Origin: Clostridia bacterium
Lineage (GTDB): Bacteria; Bacillota; Clostridia; Oscillospirales; Acutalibacteraceae
Length of the DNA stretch: 64,000 nucleotides
Assembly (NCBI GenBank): GCA_017467405.1
Contig: JAFTSH010000001.1
Span: 165,542-229,541 of the forward strand
Direction of reading: 5' to 3'
The notes below the pieces were generated by a model. It was not told where the DNA came from. It made no database searches and worked only from the letters and a program-made list of their open reading frames with translations. Both the position numbers and the translations under genes were made by a program. Position 1 is the stretch's first letter. Every line of letters begins with the position of its first letter. Below, piece after piece: positions 8,687 through 17,731 of this stretch.

Positions 8687-10083
8687 AAATTTTTAATACC
8701 CTGAAAAGAGAAAAGGAAGATTTTATAACCGTCAAGGAGGGCGAGGCACGCATCTACGTCTGCGGCCCTACCGTATATAACTTTATTCACATCGGTAACG
8801 CAAGACCTCTCTGCGTATTTGACACCCTCCGCCGTTATCTTGAGTGGCGCGGAATGAAGGTCGTTTACGTTCAGAACTTTACCGACATTGACGACAAGAT
8901 AATCCGCCGTGCCAACGAGGAAGGAATCTCCTTCAGCGAGGTTTCGGAAAAGTATATTTCGGAGTTCCGCGTCGACGCTTCGGGGCTTAACGTGCGTGAG
9001 GCGAGCGTGCATCCCAAGGCAACCGAGAACATCGACGAGATAATCAGCATCGTCAGCGATCTCGTTGCAAACGGCTACGCCTATCAGTCGGGCTCGGACG
9101 TATATTTCAGGGCGGGTAAGTTCGACGAGTACGGAAAGCTTTCGCATCTTCCCCTCGAGGAGCTTGAGGCAGGTGCACGCATCGACGTCAGCGAGGTCAA
9201 GGAAAACGCCGTTGACTTTGCGCTCTGGAAGGGCGCGAAGCCGGGTGAGCCCGCCTGGGAATCCCCCTGGGGTATGGGACGTCCGGGCTGGCACATCGAG
9301 TGCTCGGCCATGGCAAGACGCTACCTCGGCAATACCATCGACCTGCACTGCGGCGGTCAGGATCTTATCTTCCCCCACCACGAGAACGAGATCGCACAGT
9401 CTGAGTGCGCCAACGGCTGTGAGTTTGCCCGTTATTGGATGCACAACGGCTATATCAACGTTGATAACCGTAAAATGAGCAAATCCCTCGGCAACTTCTT
9501 TGCCGTCAGGGACGTTGCGGAAAAGTACGGCTACGAGCCGATCCGCTTCCTTATGATCTCCTCGCACTACCGCTCACCCATCAATTACAGCGTGGACATC
9601 ATCGAGCAGAACGTCAAGGCGCTCGACCGCCTCTACAACTGCCGTGAGGGTCTTGATTTTGCCCTCTCGAACGCAAAGGATATTCCTGCCGACAAGGAGG
9701 TTCTCGCTGCGTTTGAAGCCAGAAAAGAGAAATTTATCGCTGCGATGGAGGACGACCTCAATACCGCCAACGCCATTGCCGCGCTCTTTGAGCTTGCGGG
9801 CGATATCAATACCGCCGTCATAGGCAAGAGCGAGGTATCAAAGGAGCTTTGCGAAGCAGCCGACAAAGTTTTTGCCGAGCTGTGCGGAGTTCTCGGTCTG
9901 CTTTACGAAAGAAAGAAGGATGCAGGTGAGGATTCGGCCGAGATCGAGGCCCTCATCACCGAAAGACAGGAGGCCAGAAAGGCCAGAGATTTTGCCCGTG
10001 CTGACGCAATACGCGACGAGCTCAAGGCAAGGGGAATCATCCTTGAGGATACTCCTCAGGGTGTAAAGTGGAAAAAGGCTTGA
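8683..10083 (+). CDS. cysS: Cysteinyl-tRNA synthetase
   Basis: Class I aminoacyl-tRNA synthetase charging tRNA-Cys. The 466-aa product has the HIGH-type motif as HIGNA in PTVYNFIHIGNAR, a zinc-binding Cys/His set (C28-type cysteine before it and WHIECS/HENE later) and KMSKS as RKMSKSLGN. Length is normal. It overlaps cysE by 4 bp. The shared T-box makes cysteine supply and tRNA charging respond to the same signal, a gene order well known in Firmicutes. Confidence 0.97.
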   Translation: MKIFNTLKREKEDFITVKEGEARIYVCGPTVYNFIHIGNARPLCVFDTLRRYLEWRGMKVVYVQNFTDIDDKIIRRANEEGISFSEVSEKYISEFRVDASGLNVREASVHPKATENIDEIISIVSDLVANGYAYQSGSDVYFRAGKFDEYGKLSHLPLEELEAGARIDVSEVKENAVDFALWKGAKPGEPAWESPWGMGRPGWHIECSAMARRYLGNTIDLHCGGQDLIFPHHENEIAQSECANGCEFARYWMHNGYINVDNRKMSKSLGNFFAVRDVAEKYGYEPIRFLMISSHYRSPINYSVDIIEQNVKALDRLYNCREGLDFALSNAKDIPADKEVLAAFEARKEKFIAAMEDDLNTANAIAALFELAGDINTAVIGKSEVSKELCEAADKVFAELCGVLGLLYERKKDAGEDSAEIEALITERQEARKARDFARADAIRDELKARGIILEDTPQGVKWKKA

Positions 10084-10153
10084 TTTCACGCCGTTGAAGC
10101 CGCGCTTTGACGGTTGAATATACAGGAAGACAGATCTGACAGGAGGACAAAAC

Positions 10154-11080
10154 ATGAAAACCGTTACCGTTACCCTTAACCCCTCGGTGGATGTTACCCT
10201 TATGCTCGACGGACTTGATCCCGACAAGGCAAACCGCGTCGTTTCAGAAACAAGTCAGGCGGGCGGCAAAGGCCTCAACGTGGCAAAGGTGCTTGTAAAC
10301 CTCGGAATACCTGCGGTTGCATTCGGAATTGCAGGAAGCAAGAACTTTGACCGATATGTCAGCCTTTCCGGAATGGGAATGCACGCAATGAGGTTTCAGC
10401 GTACCGTCGGCGAGGTAAGAGAGAACATTACCCTGCGTCACGGCGACAACTGCATCAAGATCAACCGCAGCGGAAGCCAATTTGACGAGTATGCCTTCAA
10501 CAAAATGTCCGAAGATCTGCTTTCCTACCTGAAGGCGGGGGATATTGCGGTTATCTCCGGCTCGGCTCCCGTCGGCTTTGATCCGCATCTATTGCAGTAT
10601 TTCTGCCGCGAGCTTAAGATGAAGGGAATCAAGGTCGTGCTTGACTGCGAGTGGCTGGACAGAAACATCCTCACCTCGATCGAGCCCTATTTTATCAAGC
10701 CCAACATTCACGAGTTCAAGAAGCTTACCAAGGTTGCAACCGAGGAGGAGGCCGATCTCGTTGAGGCTATGCGCGACCTCGAAAGGAACGGCGTTGAGAA
10801 CATCCTGCTTTCGCTCGGCGAAAGGGGAATCCTTGCTCTCGTAGAGGGGAAGGCATACCGCGTGACAGTTCCCGGTGTCGAGGTGCGTTCGACGGTCGGT
10901 TCGGGCGACAGCGCCGTTGCAGGCTTTACGGCCGGTGTCGTTCAGGGTCTGTCGGCAGAGCAGTGCCTCGTGCTTGCCGCCGCCTGCGGTACCGCTACCG
11001 CTACCCTCGAGGGCAGCGAGCTTACCGACGGATATCTCGCCAAGCAGATCGCCGGGGACGTAGTCGTTACCGAGCTTTGA
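10154..11080 (+). CDS. PfkB-family hexose kinase (1-phosphofructokinase or tagatose-6-phosphate kinase type)
   Basis: Sugar-phosphate kinase of the ribokinase/PfkB fold, 308 aa. The N-terminus TVTLNPSVDVTLML and the QAGGKGLNVAKVLVNLG glycine motif are those of the FruK/LacC group. The C-terminal signature GSGDSAVAGFTAG contains the catalytic Asp. Substrate could be fructose-1-phosphate or tagatose-6-phosphate; no PTS genes are adjacent to decide. aggaggac precedes ATG 10154. It lies 70 bp after cysS with no obvious terminator between and ends at a strong terminator. Confidence 0.88.
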   Translation: MKTVTVTLNPSVDVTLMLDGLDPDKANRVVSETSQAGGKGLNVAKVLVNLGIPAVAFGIAGSKNFDRYVSLSGMGMHAMRFQRTVGEVRENITLRHGDNCIKINRSGSQFDEYAFNKMSEDLLSYLKAGDIAVISGSAPVGFDPHLLQYFCRELKMKGIKVVLDCEWLDRNILTSIEPYFIKPNIHEFKKLTKVATEEEADLVEAMRDLERNGVENILLSLGERGILALVEGKAYRVTVPGVEVRSTVGSGDSAVAGFTAGVVQGLSAEQCLVLAAACGTATATLEGSELTDGYLAKQIAGDVVVTEL

Positions 11081-11094
11081 TCTTAAAAATAAAC

Positions 11095-11127
11095 ACGGTC
11101 TTTTCCGCAGGGAAAAGGCCGTTTTTT
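11095..11127 (+). terminator. Intrinsic terminator after the PfkB kinase
   Basis: 12-bp stem acggtcttttcc/ggaaaaggccgt with loop gcag, followed by six T. Confidence 0.88.
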
Positions 11128-11575
11128 GTTGTCTGAGCAGATTGCGGTCGGAAGGCAGAAAAAGGGAAGATTTCAACGCTTTAACCTGACACAGTGATGT
11201 TAATTTTTCGATGTGAAAATTCCCTATAAATTCCCTTATACAAAAAGTATTAACATTTTCAACAGAGTTTTCAACAATCAAAAAACTCAATAAAATCAAG
11301 GGGTTTCGCGGTTTATGGAAAATATTGTCAAGAGCGGAGTCCCAATAAGTGTTGAAAACCGAGCAAGGGAAAACAGCCGTTTGATATGGTATTTCAGGGA
11401 TATTACACCAACTGCGAATACAGTTTGTAATATCCTCATGTTTTTGGTAAAAAAGCGGCGGTTCGGGTCCGAAAAAGTCGCTGCCGTACCTGACTGAAAA
11501 CAGCGCTTTTTACGTAGAAATTTTAAAATCACATTGTGCAATTTGAGCAAAATTCAAAATGATTGAATGAAAATC
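11128..11575 (+). other. AT-rich intergenic region without a supported gene
   Basis: No convincing gene is seen. Short frames exist (60 aa on +, 84 aa on -) but lack a ribosome site and family similarity. Two nearby copies of ttttcaac (about 11256 and 11267) face an inverted gttgaaaac near 11350. ggatattac (11398-11406) is mirrored by gtaatatcc (11427-11435). These could form RNA structure, but no known RNA family is recognisable. Confidence 0.5.
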
Positions 11576-11578
11576 CTA

Positions 11579-11606
11579 TTGATTTTGATACCGTTTATGA
11601 TATAAT
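11579..11606 (+). promoter_or_regulatory. Promoter of the sugar-binding lipoprotein gene
   Basis: -35 TTGATT (11579-11584), 16-bp spacer, -10 TATAAT (11601-11606), with about 70 nt of leader to ATG 11686. Confidence 0.65.
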
Positions 11607-11685
11607 GCAAATACAGTATTGTAGCTGCGGATGCGGTTGCAACCGTGCTTCGGCTCTTGTAGGCTGAACGCGTGAAAGGAGTATT

Positions 11686-13197
11686 ATGATGAACACTTCC
11701 AAGACACTGCGCGTTTTTTCTTTGTTGCTGGCGCTTCTGTTGTCCCTTGCGCTTTTTGCGGGCTGTAAGGGCGACGACAAAAACGCCTCGTCGGACAAGG
11801 GCTCCGAAAAGGAGAATACTTCGATCGACAATACAGAGGTCGTTGAGCAGTACCAGGACAAGGGACATCCCACCCTTCCCGAAACGAAGGATCTCGGCGG
11901 CTTCGAGATGATGCTCGTTTCCGACCGTGAGGGCTCGGTAATTCCCGAGCAGGGCGAGTCGGCCGAGGGCGATCTTATGCTTGACGCTCTCAGGGAGACC
12001 CAGACGGCCTATAACTGTACGATATCTATCCGTTACGTCACGGCTTGGGACGAGGCCTTTACCTCCATCATTGCGGGCGAGCCCTACGCGAACGTAATTA
12101 TGCCCAGAATACACGCTGCGGGAAGATTTCTGCAGTCAAGACTTTGTGCCGATTATCTCGACCCCGAGATCTCGCAGTACATAGATATGGAGCAGCCCTG
12201 GTGGAACGACACCATGGCGTACGCCTCCAACGTTCTCGGCTCGGTCTATGCAGGCGCATCGACCGTTATGTCGCCTGCCGATTACACCTGGGTCATATAT
12301 TTCAACAAGGATATTGCCAAAGAGATCGGACTCGGCGATAAGGAGCTTTACGAGCTCTGGGAGAAAAAAGAGTGGACATGGGACGCCCTGTTAAAATACG
12401 CCAAGCTGGCGCTGAAGGACGTTGACGGTAACGGAGCGGTTGATTCCGTGGACGATATCTGGGGACTCGTTGCTCCCGGCTACGACGGCGCACAGGCTTT
12501 TGCCTCCTCCGCAAAGGTTGCTTCGATTACCACCGACGACGGTATGAATCCGAGATATACCTTCAATACCACCCACGCGATCACCTCCCTTACCAAGCTG
12601 AACGGTATCTTTACCGGTGAGGGTATCTACGCTCCCGACAGCGTATACGCAGGGGTTGGAACCGGCAAGACCTTCATTAACTACTTTGCCAAGGGTAATT
12701 CCCTCTTCTTCGGCTACAGACTCATTACCATCACCGACCAGCAGCTCCGTGACATGGAGGATGACTGGGGACTTCTTCCCATGCCTCTCGGCCCTAAGGA
12801 CGGCGGCGGATGGCAGGATAAATACATTTCCCGCGTCGACCATAACTTCAACCTCTGCGTGATTCCCACGACCGTAGAGGACAAAGCTTCGACCGCGCTC
12901 GTTCTCGAGTCGATGAGCTTTAACTACTTCAAGATCATCAACGATAAGGTCAACACCTACGCAACCCTCTACTGCCGCGACGACGAGTCGGTGGATATTG
13001 CGAATACCATCTACAATACCTCGACCTTCGAGATCTCGCAGTTCTTCTACTCGGTCAACAACTACGAATACAACAGAGCGGTAGAAAGCATACTCACAAG
13101 GGTCTGCACCTCTCCCAACTATGACGTTTCGGGTGCGGTACAGTCGGTTGCCGATCAGGCACAGATCATCATTGACGGATATTTCAACGGTGTCTGA
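11686..13197 (+). CDS. Extracellular solute-binding lipoprotein (ABC sugar-type, family 1-like)
   Basis: Surface-anchored substrate-binding protein, 503 aa. A signal peptide with lipobox LFAGC places the lipidated Cys near residue 27. A Ser/Lys/Asp-rich linker and a large two-lobed periplasmic-binding fold follow, with the family-1 type region IYFNKDIAKEIGL and a WTWDALLKYAKL helix. The ligand is probably a sugar or oligosaccharide, by family analogy only. No permease or ATPase genes are adjacent: the gene stands alone between its own promoter and terminator. It may serve a transporter encoded elsewhere, or act as a sensor subunit. Confidence 0.85.
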   Translation: MMNTSKTLRVFSLLLALLLSLALFAGCKGDDKNASSDKGSEKENTSIDNTEVVEQYQDKGHPTLPETKDLGGFEMMLVSDREGSVIPEQGESAEGDLMLDALRETQTAYNCTISIRYVTAWDEAFTSIIAGEPYANVIMPRIHAAGRFLQSRLCADYLDPEISQYIDMEQPWWNDTMAYASNVLGSVYAGASTVMSPADYTWVIYFNKDIAKEIGLGDKELYELWEKKEWTWDALLKYAKLALKDVDGNGAVDSVDDIWGLVAPGYDGAQAFASSAKVASITTDDGMNPRYTFNTTHAITSLTKLNGIFTGEGIYAPDSVYAGVGTGKTFINYFAKGNSLFFGYRLITITDQQLRDMEDDWGLLPMPLGPKDGGGWQDKYISRVDHNFNLCVIPTTVEDKASTALVLESMSFNYFKIINDKVNTYATLYCRDDESVDIANTIYNTSTFEISQFFYSVNNYEYNRAVESILTRVCTSPNYDVSGAVQSVADQAQIIIDGYFNGV

Positions 13198-13253
13198 TCC
13201 GTAGCGCTTACCCTGAACGATCCTGATAAAACGCACCTCGTGTGCTGTAAAGA

Positions 13254-13286
13254 AAAAGGACAGAGATTCACCTTCTCTGTCCTTTT
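13254..13286 (+). terminator. Intrinsic terminator after the solute-binding protein gene
   Basis: 12-bp stem aaaaggacagag/ctctgtcctttt with a 9-nt loop. The 3' arm ends in a short T run. Confidence 0.8.
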
Positions 13287-13304
13287 CGTTTGTAAACGGG
13301 CGCG

Positions 13305-13337
13305 AAAAAATCCCGTGCACGAAAACCGTGCACGGGA
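13305..13337 (-). terminator. Intrinsic terminator of thrS
   Basis: Read on the minus strand: 11-bp stem cccgtgcacg-type (13311-13321 with 13327-13337), 5-nt loop, then six T (13310-13305). It lies just past the thrS stop. Confidence 0.88.
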
Positions 13338-13348
13338 AAGCTTTTAAT

Positions 13349-15115
13349 TTATGAGCGTCTGAGTGCGACGTCCTCGCAGAGCTTCGAGATGAATTCATCG
13401 GTGGGCATTGCTGTGGTTTCGCCGGTGTCGCGGTTACGCACGCTTACGTTGCCCTCCTCGACCTCTTTGGCACCGAGTATGAGCATATAGGGTACGCGGT
13501 CTACCTGCTGAGCCTCGCGGATCTTGTAGCCGATCTTCTCGCCGCGCTCGTCAAGCTCGACGCGCAGGCCTGCGGCCTTGAGCTTTTCGTATACGCTTAC
13601 GGCGTAGTCCATGCTCTTTTCGGAAACGGGCAGCACCTTGACCTGAGTGGGAGCGAGCCAGGCGGGGAATTTACCGGCGTAGTGCTCGGTGATTATTCCG
13701 ATAAAGCGCTCGATCGAGCCGAAGCAGACGCGGTGGATCATGATGGGACGCTGGCGCTCGCCCTTCTCGTCGACGTACTCAAGCTTGAAGTTGATGGGCA
13801 TCTGGAAGTCGAGCTGAATGGTGCCGCACTGCCAGGTTCTGCCGATGCTGTCCTGAAGGTGGAAGTCGATCTTGGGACCGTAGAAGGCACCGTCGCCCTC
13901 GTTGATGGTATATTCGAGTCCGAGCTTTTCGAGGGCACCCTTGAGTCCCTCGGTCGCGGCCTCCCAATCCTCGTCCGAGCCCATGCTGTCCTCGGGACGG
14001 GTGGAGAGCTCGATGAAGTACTTGAATCCGAACTTGGTGTAGACCTGATTGATGAGATCAACGACGCCCATTATCTCGTCGGTGATCTGGTCGCGGCGCA
14101 TAAAGATGTGCGCGTCGTCCTGAGTGAAGCAACGGACACGGAAAAGTCCGTGGAGTGCTCCTCTGAGCTCGTGGCGGTGGACGAGTCCGAGCTCACCAAC
14201 CCTCAGGGGAAGGTCACGGTAGCTGTGGGGCTCGCTTGCGTATACCATAACTCCGCCGGGGCAGTTCATCGGCTTGATGCAGAAATCCTCGCCGTCGATG
14301 ACGGTGGAGTACATATTGTTCTTGTAATGATCCCAATGTCCGCTGGTTTCCCACAGGCGGCGGTTCATGATGAGGGGAGTGGCGACCTCAACGTAGCCGT
14401 TGGAATAGTGCAGGTCGCGCCAATAGTCAACGAGGGTGTTTTTGAGCAGCATTCCCTTGGGAAGGAAGAAGGGGAAGCCGGGGCCCTCGTCGCAGAGCAT
14501 GAACAGCTTCATTTCCTTGCCGATCTTGCGGTGGTCGCGGCGTGCGGCCTCCTCCATCAGCTTCAGGTGGGCGTCGAGCTCCTCCTGGGAAGCAAAGGCA
14601 ATTCCGTTGATACGGGTGAGCATTCTGTTGTTGCTGTCTCCGCGCCAATAGGCACCGCTCTGCTGGGTGATCTTGAAGGCCTTGAGTGCCTTCGTATAGG
14701 TAAGGTGGGGGCCGACGCACATATCGACGTAGTCACCCTGCTGGAAGAAGCTTATCACGGCGTCCTCGTCAAGGTCGCCGATGTGCTCTACCTTATAGGG
14801 CTCGTCGCGCTCCTCCATAAACTTCACGGCCTCTTCGCGGGGAAGGATGAAGGGCTTGATGGGCAGGTTTGCCTTGACGATCTTTTTCATCTCGGCTTCG
14901 ATTGCGGCGAGGTCTTCGTCGGTCAGCTTGGTGTCGCCGAGATCGACGTCATAGTAAAATCCGTTTTCGGTAGCGGGGCCGTAGGCGAATCTGGCCTGCG
15001 GATAGAGATGCTGTACCGCCTGTGCAAGCACGTGTGCCGCCGTGTGGCGTATTACGTGTAGTTTTTGCTCTTCGGGACACTCGTCGACCCGACCGTCTGC
15101 ATAAATGATTTTCAT
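13349..15115 (-). CDS. thrS: Threonyl-tRNA synthetase (lacks N-terminal TGS domain)
   Basis: Class II aminoacyl-tRNA synthetase charging tRNA-Thr, 588 aa from ATG 15115 (ribosome site aaggaga on the minus strand). The editing domain begins almost at once: HTAAH lies near residue 28. The catalytic core shows motif 2 (ELRGALHGLFRVRCFTQDD) and zinc ligands in the MNCPGG and later histidine regions, and the anticodon-binding domain is at the C-terminus. The usual bacterial ThrRS is about 640 aa, with an N-terminal TGS domain of some 60 aa that is absent here. Upstream in-frame codons belong to the T-box leader, not the protein. A threonine T-box and a consensus promoter lie upstream. Confidence 0.96.
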   Translation of the reverse strand: MKIIYADGRVDECPEEQKLHVIRHTAAHVLAQAVQHLYPQARFAYGPATENGFYYDVDLGDTKLTDEDLAAIEAEMKKIVKANLPIKPFILPREEAVKFMEERDEPYKVEHIGDLDEDAVISFFQQGDYVDMCVGPHLTYTKALKAFKITQQSGAYWRGDSNNRMLTRINGIAFASQEELDAHLKLMEEAARRDHRKIGKEMKLFMLCDEGPGFPFFLPKGMLLKNTLVDYWRDLHYSNGYVEVATPLIMNRRLWETSGHWDHYKNNMYSTVIDGEDFCIKPMNCPGGVMVYASEPHSYRDLPLRVGELGLVHRHELRGALHGLFRVRCFTQDDAHIFMRRDQITDEIMGVVDLINQVYTKFGFKYFIELSTRPEDSMGSDEDWEAATEGLKGALEKLGLEYTINEGDGAFYGPKIDFHLQDSIGRTWQCGTIQLDFQMPINFKLEYVDEKGERQRPIMIHRVCFGSIERFIGIITEHYAGKFPAWLAPTQVKVLPVSEKSMDYAVSVYEKLKAAGLRVELDERGEKIGYKIREAQQVDRVPYMLILGAKEVEEGNVSVRNRDTGETTAMPTDEFISKLCEDVALRRS

Positions 15116-15148
15116 GTCAGTTCTCCTTTTCTTTTGCTTTGGGGATGT

Positions 15149-15372
15149 AAAAAAGACACCCCCGGAAAATTTCCAAGGGTGCCTTGCGGCACGGTCCCAC
15201 CTTGATTTTGGCTCAATATCCCTTAACGCGGTCTGACGCCGCCGCTTACGGTTTCCCTTCGCGGCAGAGCTCGGGAGCGGTTCCCGTCGGCTTTGCCCGG
15301 GCACGCTTCCAGCAAGCGCGCGCCCTCTCTGGTGGTAAAGATCCGGCTTCGTTCTCCGTCACAGCTTTTATA
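15149..15372 (-). ncRNA. T-box riboswitch upstream of thrS
   Basis: On the minus strand the leader shows the Stem I apical element ccagagagggcgcg, a specifier region gggaaccgc with ACC (Thr) best placed at 15281-15279, the T-box aaggtgggaccgtgc (15203-15189), and a terminator stem gcaccc...gggtgt ending in a T run at 15154-15149. Reading the specifier one base later would give CCG, so the codon register is not certain, but the thrS context supports threonine. Confidence 0.9.
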
Positions 15373-15379
15373 CAGATGT

Positions 15380-15408
15380 ATCGTAACATTTTTATCTCCG
15401 CTTGTCAA
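15380..15408 (-). promoter_or_regulatory. Promoter of the thrS T-box transcript
   Basis: On the minus strand: -35 TTGACA (15408-15403), 17-bp spacer, -10 TACGAT (15385-15380). Confidence 0.8.
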
Positions 15409-15481
15409 GAGCGGGAAAACGAATTTCGGAAATTCAGGGCGCATACGAAGCCCGCGCGTCGATCTGACGCACGGGCGGTTA

Positions 15482-17356
15482 TTAAAGTATCAGGCTGTTG
15501 AGTTCTTTTGCAAAGGCGGAGGGATCGTCCAGGGTGAGTCCGCCGATGAGTCTTGCTTCGCCGAGGAGCACGACCGAAAGGCTCTTTAAGGTGTCGCGGT
15601 CATTATCGTAAAGCTCAATGAGCTTTTCCTTTACGGGGTGGGCAGAGTTTATCTCGAGCACCGTGCGCGCCTTTACCGATGAATCACCGGGTACGGCGTT
15701 GAGTGCCTTTTCCATCTCGACCGAGACCGCGCCCTCGGTGGTGAGGCAAACGGGGTGAGATGCCAGCTTGTCGGTAAAGCGGACGGCTGCGACCGAGTCA
15801 CCGAGGCTCTCGCTTATAAATCCGAGCAGCTCCGATTTTTCCTCGTTGAGCTTCTTGACCTCGTCGCCCGTTTCACCCATATCAATATCAAGTGAATCTC
15901 CGCAGACGTTGACGAACTTCTTTCCGGAGTATTCTCCGAGGGTCATCAGTGCGAATTCGTCGACGGCGTCGGTAAGATACAGAACGTTGAAGCCCTTTGA
16001 TTTTACCGCCTCGACGCGGGGCAGGGCTTCAATCAGTGCCGTTGATTCGCCGCCGGCGTAGTAGATCGACTTCTGATCCTCAGGCATTGCGGCGGTGTAT
16101 TCGGCGAGGGTGACGTATTTTTTGTCGGCCGACGAGATGAAGAGGAGCAGCTCCTTGAGCTCGTCTTTGTGCAGACCGTAGTCGGAATAGACGCCGAACT
16201 TGAGTTGGATGCCGAACTGCTTAAAGAACTCCTCGTACTTTTCCCTGTCCTTGGAGAGCATTGAGGTCAGCTCGTTTTTGATCTTCTTTTCGACCGTCTT
16301 TGCGATGAGCCTGAGCTGGCTGTCCTGCTGGAGCATTTCGCGGGAGACGTTGAGCGAAAGATCGGCGCTGTCGACGAGTCCCTTTACGAAGCTGAAGTGA
16401 TCGGGGAGAAGGTCGGCACATTTTTCGGTTATCAATACTCCGTTGGAGTAGAGCGCAAGTCCCTTTTCGTAGTTTTTGGAATAGTAGTCGTAGGGTGCAC
16501 GGGAGGGAACGTACATCAGGGCGTCGTAGGTTGCCTGGCCTTCGGTCTTGGAGTGTATCACGGCGAGGGGATCGGAATAATCAAAGAACTTGTCCTTGTA
16601 GAAGGCGTTGTATTCCTCGGGGGTGATCTCGCTCTTGCTCTTTCTCCAGAGGGGCACCATTGAATTCAGGGTGCGGTCTTCCTTGGCGTCGACGTATTCG
16701 CCCTCTTTTTCGCCCGGAACGCGGGTATCCACCGTCATTTTTACGGGGTAGCGGATATAGTCCGAATATTTTTTAACGAGGGAGGTGAGGGTGTAGCTCT
16801 CGAGATAGCGGGAGTAGTCCTCATTTTCGGTATCCTCCTTGAGTTCGAGAATGATCTCGGTACCGAAGCCGTCCTTTTCGCACTGCTCAAGGGTATAGCC
16901 GTCGGCTCCCTCGGAGTGCCAGCACCAGGCCTCGTCGGCACCGAAGGCACGGCTCTTAACCGTCACCGCACGGCTTACCATAAAGGCCGAATAAAAGCCT
17001 ACGCCGAACTGTCCGATTATCTCGACGTCCGCCTCGGAGTTTTGGTTTTTGAAGTCGAGGGATCCGCTTTTTGCGATCGTGCCGAGGTTCTGTTCGAGAT
17101 CGAGAGCGGTCATTCCGCAGCCGTTGTCGGTTATCTTCAGGGTGCGTGCGTCCTTGTCGGGCGTAAGGCGGATCTCGTAATCCTCCTTGCGCAGCAGCAC
17201 TGTGTTGTCGGTCAGTGACCTGAAATAGAGCTTGTCGAGCGCGTCGCTTGCGTTTGAGATCAGCTCTCTGAGAAAGATCTCCTTGTTTGTGTAGATGGAA
17301 TTTACCATCATATCAAGCAGCTTTTTTGATTCTGCTTTGAACTGTTTTCTTCTCAT
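15482..17356 (-). CDS. htpG: Molecular chaperone HtpG (Hsp90)
   Basis: ATP-dependent Hsp90-family chaperone of the cytosol, 624 aa, a normal length. The N-terminal GHKL ATPase domain shows FLRELISNASDALDK, the DNGCGMT loop and GQFGVGFYSAFMV. The middle domain contains GVLITEKCADLLPDHFSFVKGLVDS and NVSREMLQ. No CIRCE or CtsR operator was seen near the promoter, so its heat control, if any, is not evident. The next gene downstream on this strand, thrS, has its own T-box leader. Confidence 0.96.
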   Translation of the reverse strand: MRRKQFKAESKKLLDMMVNSIYTNKEIFLRELISNASDALDKLYFRSLTDNTVLLRKEDYEIRLTPDKDARTLKITDNGCGMTALDLEQNLGTIAKSGSLDFKNQNSEADVEIIGQFGVGFYSAFMVSRAVTVKSRAFGADEAWCWHSEGADGYTLEQCEKDGFGTEIILELKEDTENEDYSRYLESYTLTSLVKKYSDYIRYPVKMTVDTRVPGEKEGEYVDAKEDRTLNSMVPLWRKSKSEITPEEYNAFYKDKFFDYSDPLAVIHSKTEGQATYDALMYVPSRAPYDYYSKNYEKGLALYSNGVLITEKCADLLPDHFSFVKGLVDSADLSLNVSREMLQQDSQLRLIAKTVEKKIKNELTSMLSKDREKYEEFFKQFGIQLKFGVYSDYGLHKDELKELLLFISSADKKYVTLAEYTAAMPEDQKSIYYAGGESTALIEALPRVEAVKSKGFNVLYLTDAVDEFALMTLGEYSGKKFVNVCGDSLDIDMGETGDEVKKLNEEKSELLGFISESLGDSVAAVRFTDKLASHPVCLTTEGAVSVEMEKALNAVPGDSSVKARTVLEINSAHPVKEKLIELYDNDRDTLKSLSVVLLGEARLIGGLTLDDPSAFAKELNSLIL

Positions 17357-17403
17357 TAAGACCTTCGCCTCCGAAATATAGGGTAATTTTTCCGTTTGGT
17401 ACT

Positions 17404-17431
17404 ATTATATCCCTCGCCGTCCGAAAGTCAA
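17404..17431 (-). promoter_or_regulatory. Promoter of htpG
   Basis: On the minus strand: -35 TTGACT (17431-17426), 16-bp spacer, -10 TATAAT (17409-17404), about 50 nt before the start codon. Confidence 0.72.
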
Positions 17432-17527
17432 GAAAGGTAAAAAATTATTTACAATTCCATATCTGCCGAGGTCGGAAAAGGCAGAAGACCGTCGTCGGAA
17501 AAAAGTTTATTACTAAACCCTTGTCCC

Positions 17528-17556
17528 TTGACAAAACGGCCTTTAGAAGTTACAAT
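17528..17556 (+). promoter_or_regulatory. Promoter of rny
   Basis: -35 TTGACA (17528-17533), 17-bp spacer, -10 TACAAT (17551-17556). It implies a leader of about 170 nt before the rny start, GC-rich in part and without a recognised motif. Confidence 0.75.
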
Positions 17557-17731
17557 ATGTATATTGCGATATTGTGCGCGGCGGTGTCGGCGAACCCGCT
17601 GTGTTACTGTGCGGCCGCTTTGCCGCATACTTTGATTTGCATCCGGGCCTACCCGCTGCCCGACGTCCCGCTTTTTGCTGAAGATCTTTGGGATTTAAAC
17701 GCGGTTTATTATAAAGGAGGTGCCCACACCC

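Noticed and set aside
11296-11550. Possible small gene on - strand in the 11.1-11.6 kb gap
   Set aside because: No ribosome site, AT-driven composition and no recognisable domain.
13682-15061. 459-aa open frame on + strand, antisense to thrS
   Set aside because: Composition mirrors the thrS codons read backwards. There is no ribosome site and no family similarity, and the T-box and terminator fit thrS on the minus strand.
15440-15480. Terminator of htpG
   Set aside because: A gcccg...cgggc hairpin exists, but no T run follows on the minus strand, so evidence is too weak.
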